Source: Sediminicola sp963974715
GTDB taxonomy: Bacteria; Bacteroidota; Bacteroidia; Flavobacteriales; Flavobacteriaceae
Reading direction: 5' to 3'
Length of the DNA stretch: 64,000 nt
Assembly: GCA_963974715.1 (NCBI GenBank)
Contig: CAXBDK010000003.1
Location: 186,001-250,000 of the forward strand
Below the pieces are notes generated by a model, which was not told where the DNA came from, did not search any database, and saw only the letters and a list, made by a program, of their open reading frames with translations. This document shows, in pieces, positions 9,297 through 17,788 of this stretch. Both the position numbers and the translations under genes were made by a program. Each line of letters starts with the position of its first letter. The first letter of the stretch is position 1.

Positions 9297-10991
9297 ATGT
9301 GCACTAGCCACCCTATTCCGATCCATTGCCACAAGGACAAAAATGACGGCCATGATCTGGAACACAAATATTGGAGCAGACGTTCGTTTCTTCAGGCCTT
9401 GGGAATAGCAGGTTCGGGATCGATGATGCTGGGCAGTAATTTCCTGACCGCTTCGGCACCCTCCCCGCTCACTGCGGCCATCAGCATGGCTGAAACCGAT
9501 AACATCCTTATTTTGATCCGTCTTTCCGGGGGAAATGACGGCCTAAGTACCGTAATCCCCATCGCACAATACGATTCGTACGCCAATGCCAGACCCAATA
9601 TCTACATCCCCGAAAGTAAAATTTTGAAATTAACGGACGATTTTGGGGTTCCTTCCTATATGAAGTCCCTTCAGCCCCTATGGGCGGAAGGCCAGTTCAA
9701 GGCCGTGCACGGTGTGGGTTATGAAAACCAGAGCCTTTCACATTTTACCGGCTCCGATATCTTTGCCAACACCGATCTTACCACCACTGGTTTCAGTGGG
9801 GAAAACACCGGTTGGATGGGAAGGCACTTTGAAAACCTGTACCCGGATTACCTCATGAACCCTCCCGCAGCGCCAGCGGCAATACAGATCGGCCAGTACG
9901 GCAGCTTGGTGTTCCAAGGGGAGGAAACAAATTATGCCTTTGTAACTTCCAATGTGGACCAATTGCAGCAAATAGCCGAATCGGGGGTGGTATACGGGCT
10001 GGAGGACAGCCTTTTCAATGGCTGTATGTACGGAGACCAATTAAAATTCCTGAGGGGCGTGGCCAACACCACTTATGAATACTCCGGCATAATACATGCG
10101 GCCTATGAACGTGGACAGAACCAAGTGGAATATCAGACAAATGGTTTTGCAAGACAACTGGCCCTTTTGGCCCGTTTGATCAAAGGAAATTTGGGCACCA
10201 AGGTGTATATGATCTCCATGGGCGGTTTTGATACCCATGGAAACCAGCCCTTGGCGCATGAGCGGTTGATGACCGACCTCTCCATAGCGGTGAACAACTT
10301 TTACGAAGACCTCGCCTTTACCCAACAGGACGATAAAGTGTTGAGCATGACCTTTTCGGAATTTGGTCGAAGGATCTTTGAAAACGGTTCCTTTGGAACG
10401 GATCACGGAAAAGCGGCCCCTACCCTCTTCTTTGGCTCGGGCCTTAATGGAAGTGCTTTTGTGGGCGACCATCCTACTTTGGACGATCCCGACGGCCGGG
10501 GCAATTTGGAATACACCATGGACTTTAGGGACCTCTATGCAACCGTTTTGGCGGAATGGCTGTGCGTTCCCATTCCCTTGGTGGAACAACATTTGCTGGA
10601 TCACCCTTACCTACCCGTTGACCTGGGATTTAATTGCAGCGGCGTGGAGTTTCCGGATATCGTATACAACGATGGGGAACCCACTATCCCGACACCCGTA
10701 GGGGAAAACCCTTCCCAAGAGCTGTTGAACGCCATCGTACACAACCCTTTTTACCCCACCAAGGAAAGCCCACATATTTATTTGGAAATGCCCTTTAGTG
10801 CCCATGTCGACATTCAACTTTACAATATACTGGGCCAAAACCTCGGCACCGTCTTCAATGAAATGATGATGGAGGGCTCTACGGAAATAAACGTGCGCGA
10901 TCGGATGCCCAATAACCTCGCAACGGGTAAATATATCTACAGGATCCAAGTACAGAACCAAAAAATGAGTAAATCAATATTAGTGGCTTAA
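9297..10991 (+). CDS. DUF1501 family protein with T9SS-type C-terminal sorting domain
   Basis: A 564-residue protein. The N-terminal region has a twin-arginine-like SRRSFLQALGIAG followed by a hydrophobic stretch, as in many Tat-exported DUF1501 proteins. The body has LIRLSGGNDGLSTVIP and the metal-site-like GGFDTHGNQ and GTDHGKAAP motifs of the sulfatase/alkaline-phosphatase-like fold. The last 80 residues (YNILGQNLGTV ... GKYIYRIQVQNQKMSKSILVA) form a typical type A T9SS sorting domain, suggesting surface display or secretion. It is translated just after the DUF1800 gene. The combination of a Tat-like signal with T9SS cargo is notable. Confidence 0.88.
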   Translation: MCTSHPIPIHCHKDKNDGHDLEHKYWSRRSFLQALGIAGSGSMMLGSNFLTASAPSPLTAAISMAETDNILILIRLSGGNDGLSTVIPIAQYDSYANARPNIYIPESKILKLTDDFGVPSYMKSLQPLWAEGQFKAVHGVGYENQSLSHFTGSDIFANTDLTTTGFSGENTGWMGRHFENLYPDYLMNPPAAPAAIQIGQYGSLVFQGEETNYAFVTSNVDQLQQIAESGVVYGLEDSLFNGCMYGDQLKFLRGVANTTYEYSGIIHAAYERGQNQVEYQTNGFARQLALLARLIKGNLGTKVYMISMGGFDTHGNQPLAHERLMTDLSIAVNNFYEDLAFTQQDDKVLSMTFSEFGRRIFENGSFGTDHGKAAPTLFFGSGLNGSAFVGDHPTLDDPDGRGNLEYTMDFRDLYATVLAEWLCVPIPLVEQHLLDHPYLPVDLGFNCSGVEFPDIVYNDGEPTIPTPVGENPSQELLNAIVHNPFYPTKESPHIYLEMPFSAHVDIQLYNILGQNLGTVFNEMMMEGSTEINVRDRMPNNLATGKYIYRIQVQNQKMSKSILVA

Positions 10992-11045
10992 CCTACAGAA
11001 TCGCTATAAAGGCCTCTCGTTGGCGCCTTTTCCTTACATTGTTCG

Positions 11046-11074
11046 GAAAGGCCCTCGGAAGGCCTTTCTTTTTT
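11046..11074 (+). terminator. Rho-independent terminator of the DUF1800/DUF1501 operon
   Basis: An 8-bp stem GAAAGGCC/GGCCTTTC with a 7-base loop is followed by an uninterrupted T run, 55 bases after the DUF1501 stop. Confidence 0.75.
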
Positions 11075-11108
11075 GGGCCTTTGTAGAGGGTGCACTGACA
11101 AAAATCTT

Positions 11109-11116
11109 TATTTTTG
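11109..11116 (+). promoter_or_regulatory. -7 box for metG
   Basis: TATTTTTG matches TAnnTTTG, 18 bases before the metG ATG at 11135. This placement argues against a translation start at the TTG further upstream, which lies in the box itself. Confidence 0.5.
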
Positions 11117-11134
11117 TGCCCAAATTATATTTTG

Positions 11135-13204
11135 ATGTCCCAAGAAAACGACAATCCGTCCAGATACACCATTACCGCGGCACTTCCCTATACCAATGGC
11201 CCCATCCATATTGGCCATTTGGCAGGGGTCTATGTTCCCGCGGATATTTACGCCCGTTACCTCCGTTTGATGGGAAGGGATGTGGTATTTGTCTGCGGCA
11301 GTGATGAACACGGGGTGGCCATCTCCATGAAAGCCAAGAAGGAAGGGGTGGGACCCAGGGAAGTTATAGACAAATACCATGGGATCATTAAAAAATCGTT
11401 CGAGGATTTTGGGATATCCTTTGACAATTATTCCCGGACCTCAGCCCAAATACACCATGAAACCGCATCGGATTTTTTCCTGAACCTCTACAAAAAAGGG
11501 GATTTTGTGGAAGAGGTGACCGAACAATTGTACGACCCCGAGGCAAAACAATTTTTGGCGGACCGTTTTGTAATCGGCACCTGTCCCAAATGCGGCCACA
11601 AAGAGGCCTACGGGGACCAATGTGAAAACTGTGGATCCACCTTGAACGCCACGGACCTAATAGAACCCAAATCCACCATTTCGGGAGCGGCCCCCACCAT
11701 GAAGGAGACCAAGCACTGGTTCCTGCCATTGGAACGATATGAAAAATTCCTGCGCGATTGGATCTTGGTGGGCCATAAGGCCGACTGGAAATCCAATGTA
11801 TATGGCCAGTGTAAATCCTGGTTGGATGACGGCCTGAAACCCCGAGCCGTAACCCGTGATCTGGACTGGGGCATTCCCGTTCCCCTGGAAGGTGCCGAAG
11901 GAAAGGTCCTCTACGTATGGTTTGACGCCCCTATTGGTTATATCTCCTCTACCAAGGAATGGGCCGCAAGGGAGGGAAAGGACTGGGAACCTTATTGGAA
12001 GTCGGCCGACACCAAAATGGTCCACTTTATCGGCAAGGACAACATTGTTTTCCATTGCATCATCTTTCCGAGTATGCTAAAGGCACATGGCGATTATATT
12101 TTACCGGAAAATGTGCCCGCAAACGAGTTTTTGAATTTGGAGGGCAACAAATTGTCCACTTCCAAAAACTGGGCGGTCTGGCTGCATGAATATTTGGTGG
12201 ATTTTCCCGGGATGCAGGATGTCCTGAGGTATACCCTTACCGCCAATGCCCCGGAGACAAAGGATAACGATTTTACTTGGAAGGACCTACAGGCAAAGAA
12301 CAATAACGAACTAGTGGCCATTTTTGGAAATTTTATCAATAGGGTGGTGGTCCTTACCAATAAATATTATCAGGGTATGGTCCCCGCTCCAAATACACTC
12401 TCACAAGTGGACTTGGCGACATTGGCAGAACTCAAAAAATATCCGCAATCCATTGCCGGTTCCATTGAGCGGTACCGGTTCCGGGAAGCCAGTCAGGAGT
12501 TGATGAATTTGGCACGCTTAGGGAATAAATACCTTGCAGATGAAGAACCTTGGAAGGTTGTAAAACAAGATGGGGAACGGGTGGCCACCATTATGCACGT
12601 TGCCCTACAGATAGCGACCGCCCTTGCTATCCTGGCGGAACCTTTTCTCCCTTTTACTTCGGGAAGGCTCAAAAAAATGCTGGCCCTACATACAGCGCCA
12701 ACGTGGGACTCGGTCGCCGAAAAGGACCAATTATTGGCCCCCGCCCATCAGATCGGGGAGGGCTCCCTGCTCTTTGGAAAGATAGAGGACGATACGATCC
12801 AAAACCAACTGGATAAACTGGAAGCCACAAAAAAAGAAAACGAACAAATAAACAAGGTAACAATGGCGCAAAAAGACACCATCACCTTTGATGATTTCGC
12901 CAAATTGGATATGAGGGTAGGTACGATCACCGCCGCCGAGAAAATGCCAAAAGCCAAGAAATTATTGGTGCTAAAGGTCGATACGGGCCTGGATGTACGC
13001 ACCATAGTCTCGGGTATAGCCGAAAGCTTCGCCCCAGAAGAGGTGATAGGGAAAAAAGTAACTGTCCTAATTAACTTGGCGCCCCGTGACCTACGTGGCG
13101 TGAGCAGTGAGGGAATGATCCTTATGACGGAAGATGCCCAAGGCAACCTGGTGTTTTTGAATCCGGACACTGAGGGAGTTGGGAACGGACAATCCATCAA
13201 TTAA
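11135..13204 (+). CDS. metG: Methionyl-tRNA synthetase
   Basis: A 689-residue class I aminoacyl-tRNA synthetase that charges tRNA-Met. The HIGH motif is PIHIGHLAG (about residue 20), a zinc knuckle is formed by CPKCGHKEAYGDQCENCG, and the KMSKS-like loop is NKLSTSKNW (about residue 340). The C-terminal 110 residues (KLDMRVGTITAAEKMP onwards) form the EMAP/Trbp111-like tRNA-binding and dimerisation domain. I start at ATG 11135 (MSQENDN) because an upstream TTG in frame overlaps the promoter box. Confidence 0.97.
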   Translation: MSQENDNPSRYTITAALPYTNGPIHIGHLAGVYVPADIYARYLRLMGRDVVFVCGSDEHGVAISMKAKKEGVGPREVIDKYHGIIKKSFEDFGISFDNYSRTSAQIHHETASDFFLNLYKKGDFVEEVTEQLYDPEAKQFLADRFVIGTCPKCGHKEAYGDQCENCGSTLNATDLIEPKSTISGAAPTMKETKHWFLPLERYEKFLRDWILVGHKADWKSNVYGQCKSWLDDGLKPRAVTRDLDWGIPVPLEGAEGKVLYVWFDAPIGYISSTKEWAAREGKDWEPYWKSADTKMVHFIGKDNIVFHCIIFPSMLKAHGDYILPENVPANEFLNLEGNKLSTSKNWAVWLHEYLVDFPGMQDVLRYTLTANAPETKDNDFTWKDLQAKNNNELVAIFGNFINRVVVLTNKYYQGMVPAPNTLSQVDLATLAELKKYPQSIAGSIERYRFREASQELMNLARLGNKYLADEEPWKVVKQDGERVATIMHVALQIATALAILAEPFLPFTSGRLKKMLALHTAPTWDSVAEKDQLLAPAHQIGEGSLLFGKIEDDTIQNQLDKLEATKKENEQINKVTMAQKDTITFDDFAKLDMRVGTITAAEKMPKAKKLLVLKVDTGLDVRTIVSGIAESFAPEEVIGKKVTVLINLAPRDLRGVSSEGMILMTEDAQGNLVFLNPDTEGVGNGQSIN

Positions 13205-13315
13205 ATGGATATCCATTAAATTTTCCCCGTAACCAACTATGCCCAAATTGCCGTAATCATGGATTCTTTTTGGTTACCATCGATTGCAGCAGCTAATCCT
13301 ATTTAATCATCACGA

Positions 13316-15442
13316 ATGCAACTCATACCCTTTATTGCCAAATTTACACAACTCCCCATAAAAAGTATCGAGAATACCGTAAGCCTGTTGAACGAGGATT
13401 GTACCGTACCCTTTATCTCCAGATACCGTAAGGAGCGAACGGGCAATTTGGACGAAGTGCAGATCGGCGACATTGTACTGTACAAGGCCCTATTTGAAGC
13501 ACTCGAAAAAAGAAAGGGCAGCATTCTGAAGGCTTTGGATGAACAAGGCGTACTGACAGAAGAGCTTCAACAGAAAATTGGGGCGGCCCCGGACCTTATT
13601 ACCTTGGAAGACCTGTACCTTCCCTATAAGAAAAGCCGGAAGACAAAAGCGGAAACGGCCCGGAACAACGGTCTGGAACCACTTGCAAAGATGATCATGT
13701 CACAAAATGTACGGGATCTGGAAGCCCTTGCGCAGCAATACGTTATCGATGAGGTTCCCACTATCGGGGATGCCCTGGAAGGAGCGCGACACATCATTTC
13801 GGAATGGGTAAACGAACGGACCGATATACGAAATATGCTCCGACAGCAGTTGGAGCGCTTTGCCGAATTATCCACAAAAGTGGTCGGCACAAAAAAGGAA
13901 GATGAAAAAGCGCAGAAATATAGGGATTATTTTGATTGGACCGAACCCTTGGCCAGATGTCCGTCCCATCGCTTATTGGCCATCCTCCGCGCCGAGCTGG
14001 AAGGAGTTGTCCGACTAAAAATAACGATCGACGATGAAAGGGCCATTGCCAAAATGGAAGATCGTATCCTTAAATCCAACAATTCCAGTACCGAACAGAT
14101 AAAGGAAGCTATACGGGATGCCTACAAACGGCTCCTTTTGCCCTCCCTTTCCACCGAGCTATTAAGGGCCGCCAAAGAAAGAGCGGACGATGCGGCCATT
14201 AAGGTTTTCTCCGGCAACCTAAAGCAACTGTTGCTGGGTGCGCCATTGGGAGAAAAAAAGATAATGGCCATCGACCCAGGGTTCAGGACCGGTTGTAAAT
14301 TGGTATGCCTAAATGCCCAGGGCGATCTGGAGCACAATGAAACCATTTACCCGCACCCACCCCAAAATGATGCTAGCGGGGCCATGAAAAAAATAAGTTC
14401 CCTGGCCGATGCCCATAAGATCGAGGCGATTGCCATCGGGAACGGAACCGCTTCCCGGGAAACGGAGCGGTTGGTCAAACGAATCCATTTTAAAAATCCG
14501 ATAGAGGTGTTTGTGGTGAGCGAGGCCGGGGCTTCCATCTACTCCGCCTCCAAATTGGCTCGGGACGAATTTCCCCATTATGATGTTACGGTACGGGGTG
14601 CCGTTTCTATTGGACGGCGACTGGCAGATCCCTTGGCGGAACTGGTAAAAATAGACGCTAAATCCATAGGGGTGGGACAATATCAGCATGACGTAGATCA
14701 GGTCAAGTTAAAGGCTTCCTTGGATATGGTGGTCGAAAGCTGTGTCAATTCGGTAGGGGTCAATATCAACACCGCAAGTACTTCCCTGCTCTCCTATGTA
14801 TCCGGAATCGGTCCAAAATTGGCCGAAAACATTGTGGCCCATAGAAATGAAAATGGCCCTTTTCAAAGTCGGACGGCCATAAAAAAAGTACCGCGTTTGG
14901 GTGGAAAGGCATTTGAACAGGCAGCCGCCTTTCTTCGTATAAAACAGCCAAAAAATCCCTTGGACGATTCTGCCGTTCATCCCGAAAGTTATGCCATTGT
15001 GGAACGGATGACAAAGGATCGGGGAATACCCATTACAGCCCTCATCGGGGACCAAAAACAATTACAGCAGATCGATCCCAAAAATTATGTGACCGAAGAA
15101 GTGGGACTTCCTACCCTTAAAGACATTCTAAAGGAACTGGAAAAACCGGGATTGGACCATCGGGCAAAAGCAAAAGTATTCTCCTTCGATCCCAACATTA
15201 AGTCGATCCACGATTTAAGGGAGGGACAATTGTTACCGGGAATCGTGAACAATATCACCAATTTTGGTTGCTTTGTTGATGTGGGCATCAAGGAAAGTGG
15301 GCTCATACATATCTCCAATCTTTCCGACACCTTTGTAAAGGATGTAAACGATCATGTACAGCTCCACCAACAGCTGATGGTAAAGGTCCTTAATTTGGAT
15401 GTGGATCGGAAACGTATCCAACTGGCCCTGCATAAGCAATAA
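13316..15442 (+). CDS. tex: Tex-like RNA-binding transcriptional accessory protein
   Basis: A 708-residue protein with the Tex domain order. An N-terminal helical region contains FISRYRKERTGNLDE and LPYKKSRKTKAETARNNGLEPL. A YqgF/RNase H-like domain follows (about 320-440; MAIDPGFRTGCKLVC), then a ComEA-like helix-hairpin-helix (about 480-550) and a C-terminal S1 domain (about 630-705; PGIVNNITNFGCFVDVGIKE). It binds RNA and acts around transcription and translation in the cytoplasm. The next gene starts 39 bases downstream on the same strand. Confidence 0.95.
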   Translation: MQLIPFIAKFTQLPIKSIENTVSLLNEDCTVPFISRYRKERTGNLDEVQIGDIVLYKALFEALEKRKGSILKALDEQGVLTEELQQKIGAAPDLITLEDLYLPYKKSRKTKAETARNNGLEPLAKMIMSQNVRDLEALAQQYVIDEVPTIGDALEGARHIISEWVNERTDIRNMLRQQLERFAELSTKVVGTKKEDEKAQKYRDYFDWTEPLARCPSHRLLAILRAELEGVVRLKITIDDERAIAKMEDRILKSNNSSTEQIKEAIRDAYKRLLLPSLSTELLRAAKERADDAAIKVFSGNLKQLLLGAPLGEKKIMAIDPGFRTGCKLVCLNAQGDLEHNETIYPHPPQNDASGAMKKISSLADAHKIEAIAIGNGTASRETERLVKRIHFKNPIEVFVVSEAGASIYSASKLARDEFPHYDVTVRGAVSIGRRLADPLAELVKIDAKSIGVGQYQHDVDQVKLKASLDMVVESCVNSVGVNINTASTSLLSYVSGIGPKLAENIVAHRNENGPFQSRTAIKKVPRLGGKAFEQAAAFLRIKQPKNPLDDSAVHPESYAIVERMTKDRGIPITALIGDQKQLQQIDPKNYVTEEVGLPTLKDILKELEKPGLDHRAKAKVFSFDPNIKSIHDLREGQLLPGIVNNITNFGCFVDVGIKESGLIHISNLSDTFVKDVNDHVQLHQQLMVKVLNLDVDRKRIQLALHKQ

Positions 15443-15481
15443 GTGTAAATGGGGTGGACCAACAAATAACCAAAATCGGCC

Positions 15482-16396
15482 ATGTTCAAAATTGCCCATC
15501 ATCCTATTTATGACCATCCCCTCTCCTTGGGACACCGCTTCCCGATGGAAAAATATACTTTATTGCCACAACAATTGATAAGTGAGCGGTGCTGTCTTCC
15601 GTCCCAGTTTTTTGAACCGGAAATCCCTAATGACAAATATATTGTTGCCGTACATGATCCAGAATATTTTTATGACCTCCTAAACCTGAAAATTTCGCCC
15701 AAACACGCCAGGAAAATTGGTTTTCCCTTAAGTAGGGCATTGGTACGAAGGGAACGCATCATTGTGGACGGCACCCTTAAATGTTGTTCCTATGCCCTAG
15801 AAGATGGGATTTCCATGAACATTGCCGGGGGTACCCATCACGCTTTTACCGACCATGGGGAGGCTTTTTGTATGTTGAACGACCAGGCAATAGGGGCAAA
15901 ATATCTGCAAGCGGAAGGGTTGGCACAAAAAATATTGATGATAGACCTGGACGTGCACCAAGGCAATGGCACCGCAGAAATATTCAGGGACGATTCCTCC
16001 GTCTTTACATTTTCCATGCACGGCGAAGGAAATTATCCCTATATAAAAGAGCGGTCCGATTTTGATATAGGACTTCCCAAAGGGACCGGTGACAACGAAT
16101 ACCTTTCTACCCTTGCCGATACCCTTGTCCCCCTTCTGGAAAGGGTGGCCCCTGATTTTGTCTTTTACCTCTGTGGTGCGGACGTATTGGAGAGCGATCG
16201 CTTGGGAACCCTTTCCCTGACTTTGGACGGTTGTAGGAAAAGGGACCGTTTGGTATTGGAAAACTGTAGGGACCTTGGAATTCCCGTGCAGTGTTCCATG
16301 GGAGGTGGATACAGCAAAGATCTAAAAATTCTAGTGGAGGCCCATGCCAATACGTTTCGGGTGGCAAAAGAATTGTATTTTTGCAAATCAACTTAA
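15482..16396 (+). CDS. Histone deacetylase family protein (AcuC/APAH-like)
   Basis: A 304-residue arginase/deacetylase-fold protein. The zinc-site motifs are present: GGTHHAF with the tandem His, IDLDVHQGNGT with the metal-binding Asp and His, a second metal-binding Asp in CGADVLE, and a glycine-rich GGGYS near the end. Bacterial members deacetylate acetyl-lysine (for example acetyl-CoA synthetase by AcuC) or small acetylated amines; which applies here is not visible. It sits between tex and a PAP2 gene with a 7-base gap to the latter, so it is likely part of a three-gene operon. Confidence 0.92.
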   Translation: MFKIAHHPIYDHPLSLGHRFPMEKYTLLPQQLISERCCLPSQFFEPEIPNDKYIVAVHDPEYFYDLLNLKISPKHARKIGFPLSRALVRRERIIVDGTLKCCSYALEDGISMNIAGGTHHAFTDHGEAFCMLNDQAIGAKYLQAEGLAQKILMIDLDVHQGNGTAEIFRDDSSVFTFSMHGEGNYPYIKERSDFDIGLPKGTGDNEYLSTLADTLVPLLERVAPDFVFYLCGADVLESDRLGTLSLTLDGCRKRDRLVLENCRDLGIPVQCSMGGGYSKDLKILVEAHANTFRVAKELYFCKST

Positions 16397-16403
16397 TTCC
16401 CAG

Positions 16404-17243
16404 ATGAAGCAGTTCCTATTCTTGATCCCAATTCTTTTTACCATTACTTCAACAGGGCAAACGGTGGTTTCCGCAGATGCAAAGGAGAGCACTTGGGACT
16501 TGTTTACCTATGATTTCGGGAATATATTTAAAAGTGTCGGATACTCCTACACCCGGCCACTTCAGTGGCAGGGAAAGCAATGGCTTCAATTGGGAGGGGT
16601 AGCGGCAGGGGTCGGGGCAGTATATCTTTTTGATGTACAGACCTCCGATATTATAAGGGATACGGAAGCGCATATTCCGGATTTGGTGAAGGAATATGGG
16701 GAAGTTTATGGGGCGCCGCAATACAATTATCTGGCAACCTCCGGGGTCTACCTTACAGGACTTTTTACACACAATGAAAAATTGAGGAGGACAGGTGTTC
16801 TGCTGATCGCATCCGCCACCTCCGTGGGCGTTCTTCAGCAGCTTACAAAATCCTTGGTGGGAAGGGCCCGTCCCGTAGCAAACCAGGGGAAGGCCTATTT
16901 TGATCCTTTCAATTCCGATAGAAACTATCATTCCTTTCCTTCGGGACATGCCATGCTTGCATTTACAAATGCGTACGCCATTGGAAAACAGTTTAAAAAT
17001 CCATGGGTAAAATCGGGTATCTATGTAGTGGGGCTGATTCCCGGTGTATCCCGAATTTGGGACGGACAACATTGGTTGAGCGATGTGGCTTTGGGAGTTG
17101 CCATTAGCATCTTTACCGTGGAGTCCATTGATAGATATCTGGATGCCAAATATGACGAAAAGTACAATGATCCGCAGGATAAAAAGCTCAGTTGGGACCT
17201 GTCCATTGCCCCAGGCCAAATGGGCATTACGGTACATTTCTAA
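16404..17243 (+). CDS. PAP2-family phosphatase with signal peptide
   Basis: A 279-residue protein with an N-terminal export signal (MKQFLFLIPILFTITSTGQT). The three PAP2 acid-phosphatase motifs follow: KSLVGRARP (about residues 149-157), PSGHAM (about 177-182) and SRIWDGQHWLSDV (about 215-227). Hydrophobic segments between them suggest membrane insertion. Family members dephosphorylate lipid phosphates such as phosphatidic acid or undecaprenyl pyrophosphate at the outer face of the membrane. ATG 16404, seven bases after the upstream stop, gives a clean signal peptide and is preferred over an upstream in-frame start inside the deacetylase gene. Confidence 0.92.
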   Translation: MKQFLFLIPILFTITSTGQTVVSADAKESTWDLFTYDFGNIFKSVGYSYTRPLQWQGKQWLQLGGVAAGVGAVYLFDVQTSDIIRDTEAHIPDLVKEYGEVYGAPQYNYLATSGVYLTGLFTHNEKLRRTGVLLIASATSVGVLQQLTKSLVGRARPVANQGKAYFDPFNSDRNYHSFPSGHAMLAFTNAYAIGKQFKNPWVKSGIYVVGLIPGVSRIWDGQHWLSDVALGVAISIFTVESIDRYLDAKYDEKYNDPQDKKLSWDLSIAPGQMGITVHF

Positions 17244-17325
17244 GGTAAGAAGGAACATTTAACACATTTTTCTATTTAGATTTATTCCAAATAGTTATTT
17301 TTGGCACTCCTAATCAGGGTACAAC

Positions 17326-17523
17326 GTGGGCAACAGGAAAAAACAGGAAAAAAAACAGGCCAAAGAGCTGAAAAAGCTTCTTAAAAAAGTGCAAAGGGAC
17401 CTACTTGCCCCGGTAGCGCCCCGCGGCTGCAAGACCAAGTGTTGTGAAAAGTACCAAAAATCGGAAGCTAAAAGATGCTCCCGTTGTCCATGCTTTGATC
17501 TTCTAAAAGAAAAAGCGGCCTAG
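17326..17523 (+). CDS. Small Lys/Cys-rich protein, conserved-looking, function unknown
   Basis: A 65-residue ORF starting at GTG 17326. The first 30 residues are almost all Lys, Glu, Gln and Leu (a highly charged helix). The second half carries seven Cys in the pattern CKTKCCEKY...CSRCPCFDLL, resembling a small zinc or metal site. The composition is far from random and the strand matches its neighbours, which supports a real gene. I recall similar short proteins from other flavobacteria but cannot verify this here. A nucleic-acid-binding role would be a guess. Confidence 0.6.
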   Translation: MGNRKKQEKKQAKELKKLLKKVQRDLLAPVAPRGCKTKCCEKYQKSEAKRCSRCPCFDLLKEKAA

Positions 17524-17788
17524 TTACCCTTACTTCAACGTAAAGACCCCCTACCAATTCCAGTTAGCTTTTTGTGACCATCATTTTTTTTATCGGGCCG
17601 TTTCTCCAAAATATGGCTTGGTATTATTTTGGACGCCATTTGTTGTGAGTTTTGACGTACTCCCAAAATATTTTGTTATTTGCTGGCAGATTGTATCGCC
17701 GATTCTTGAATTATCCCGATATTTAACGGTCGAAAACCCATCCCCCGACCACTTCGGGAAACTACGGGCACAAACAACCACAGATAAT

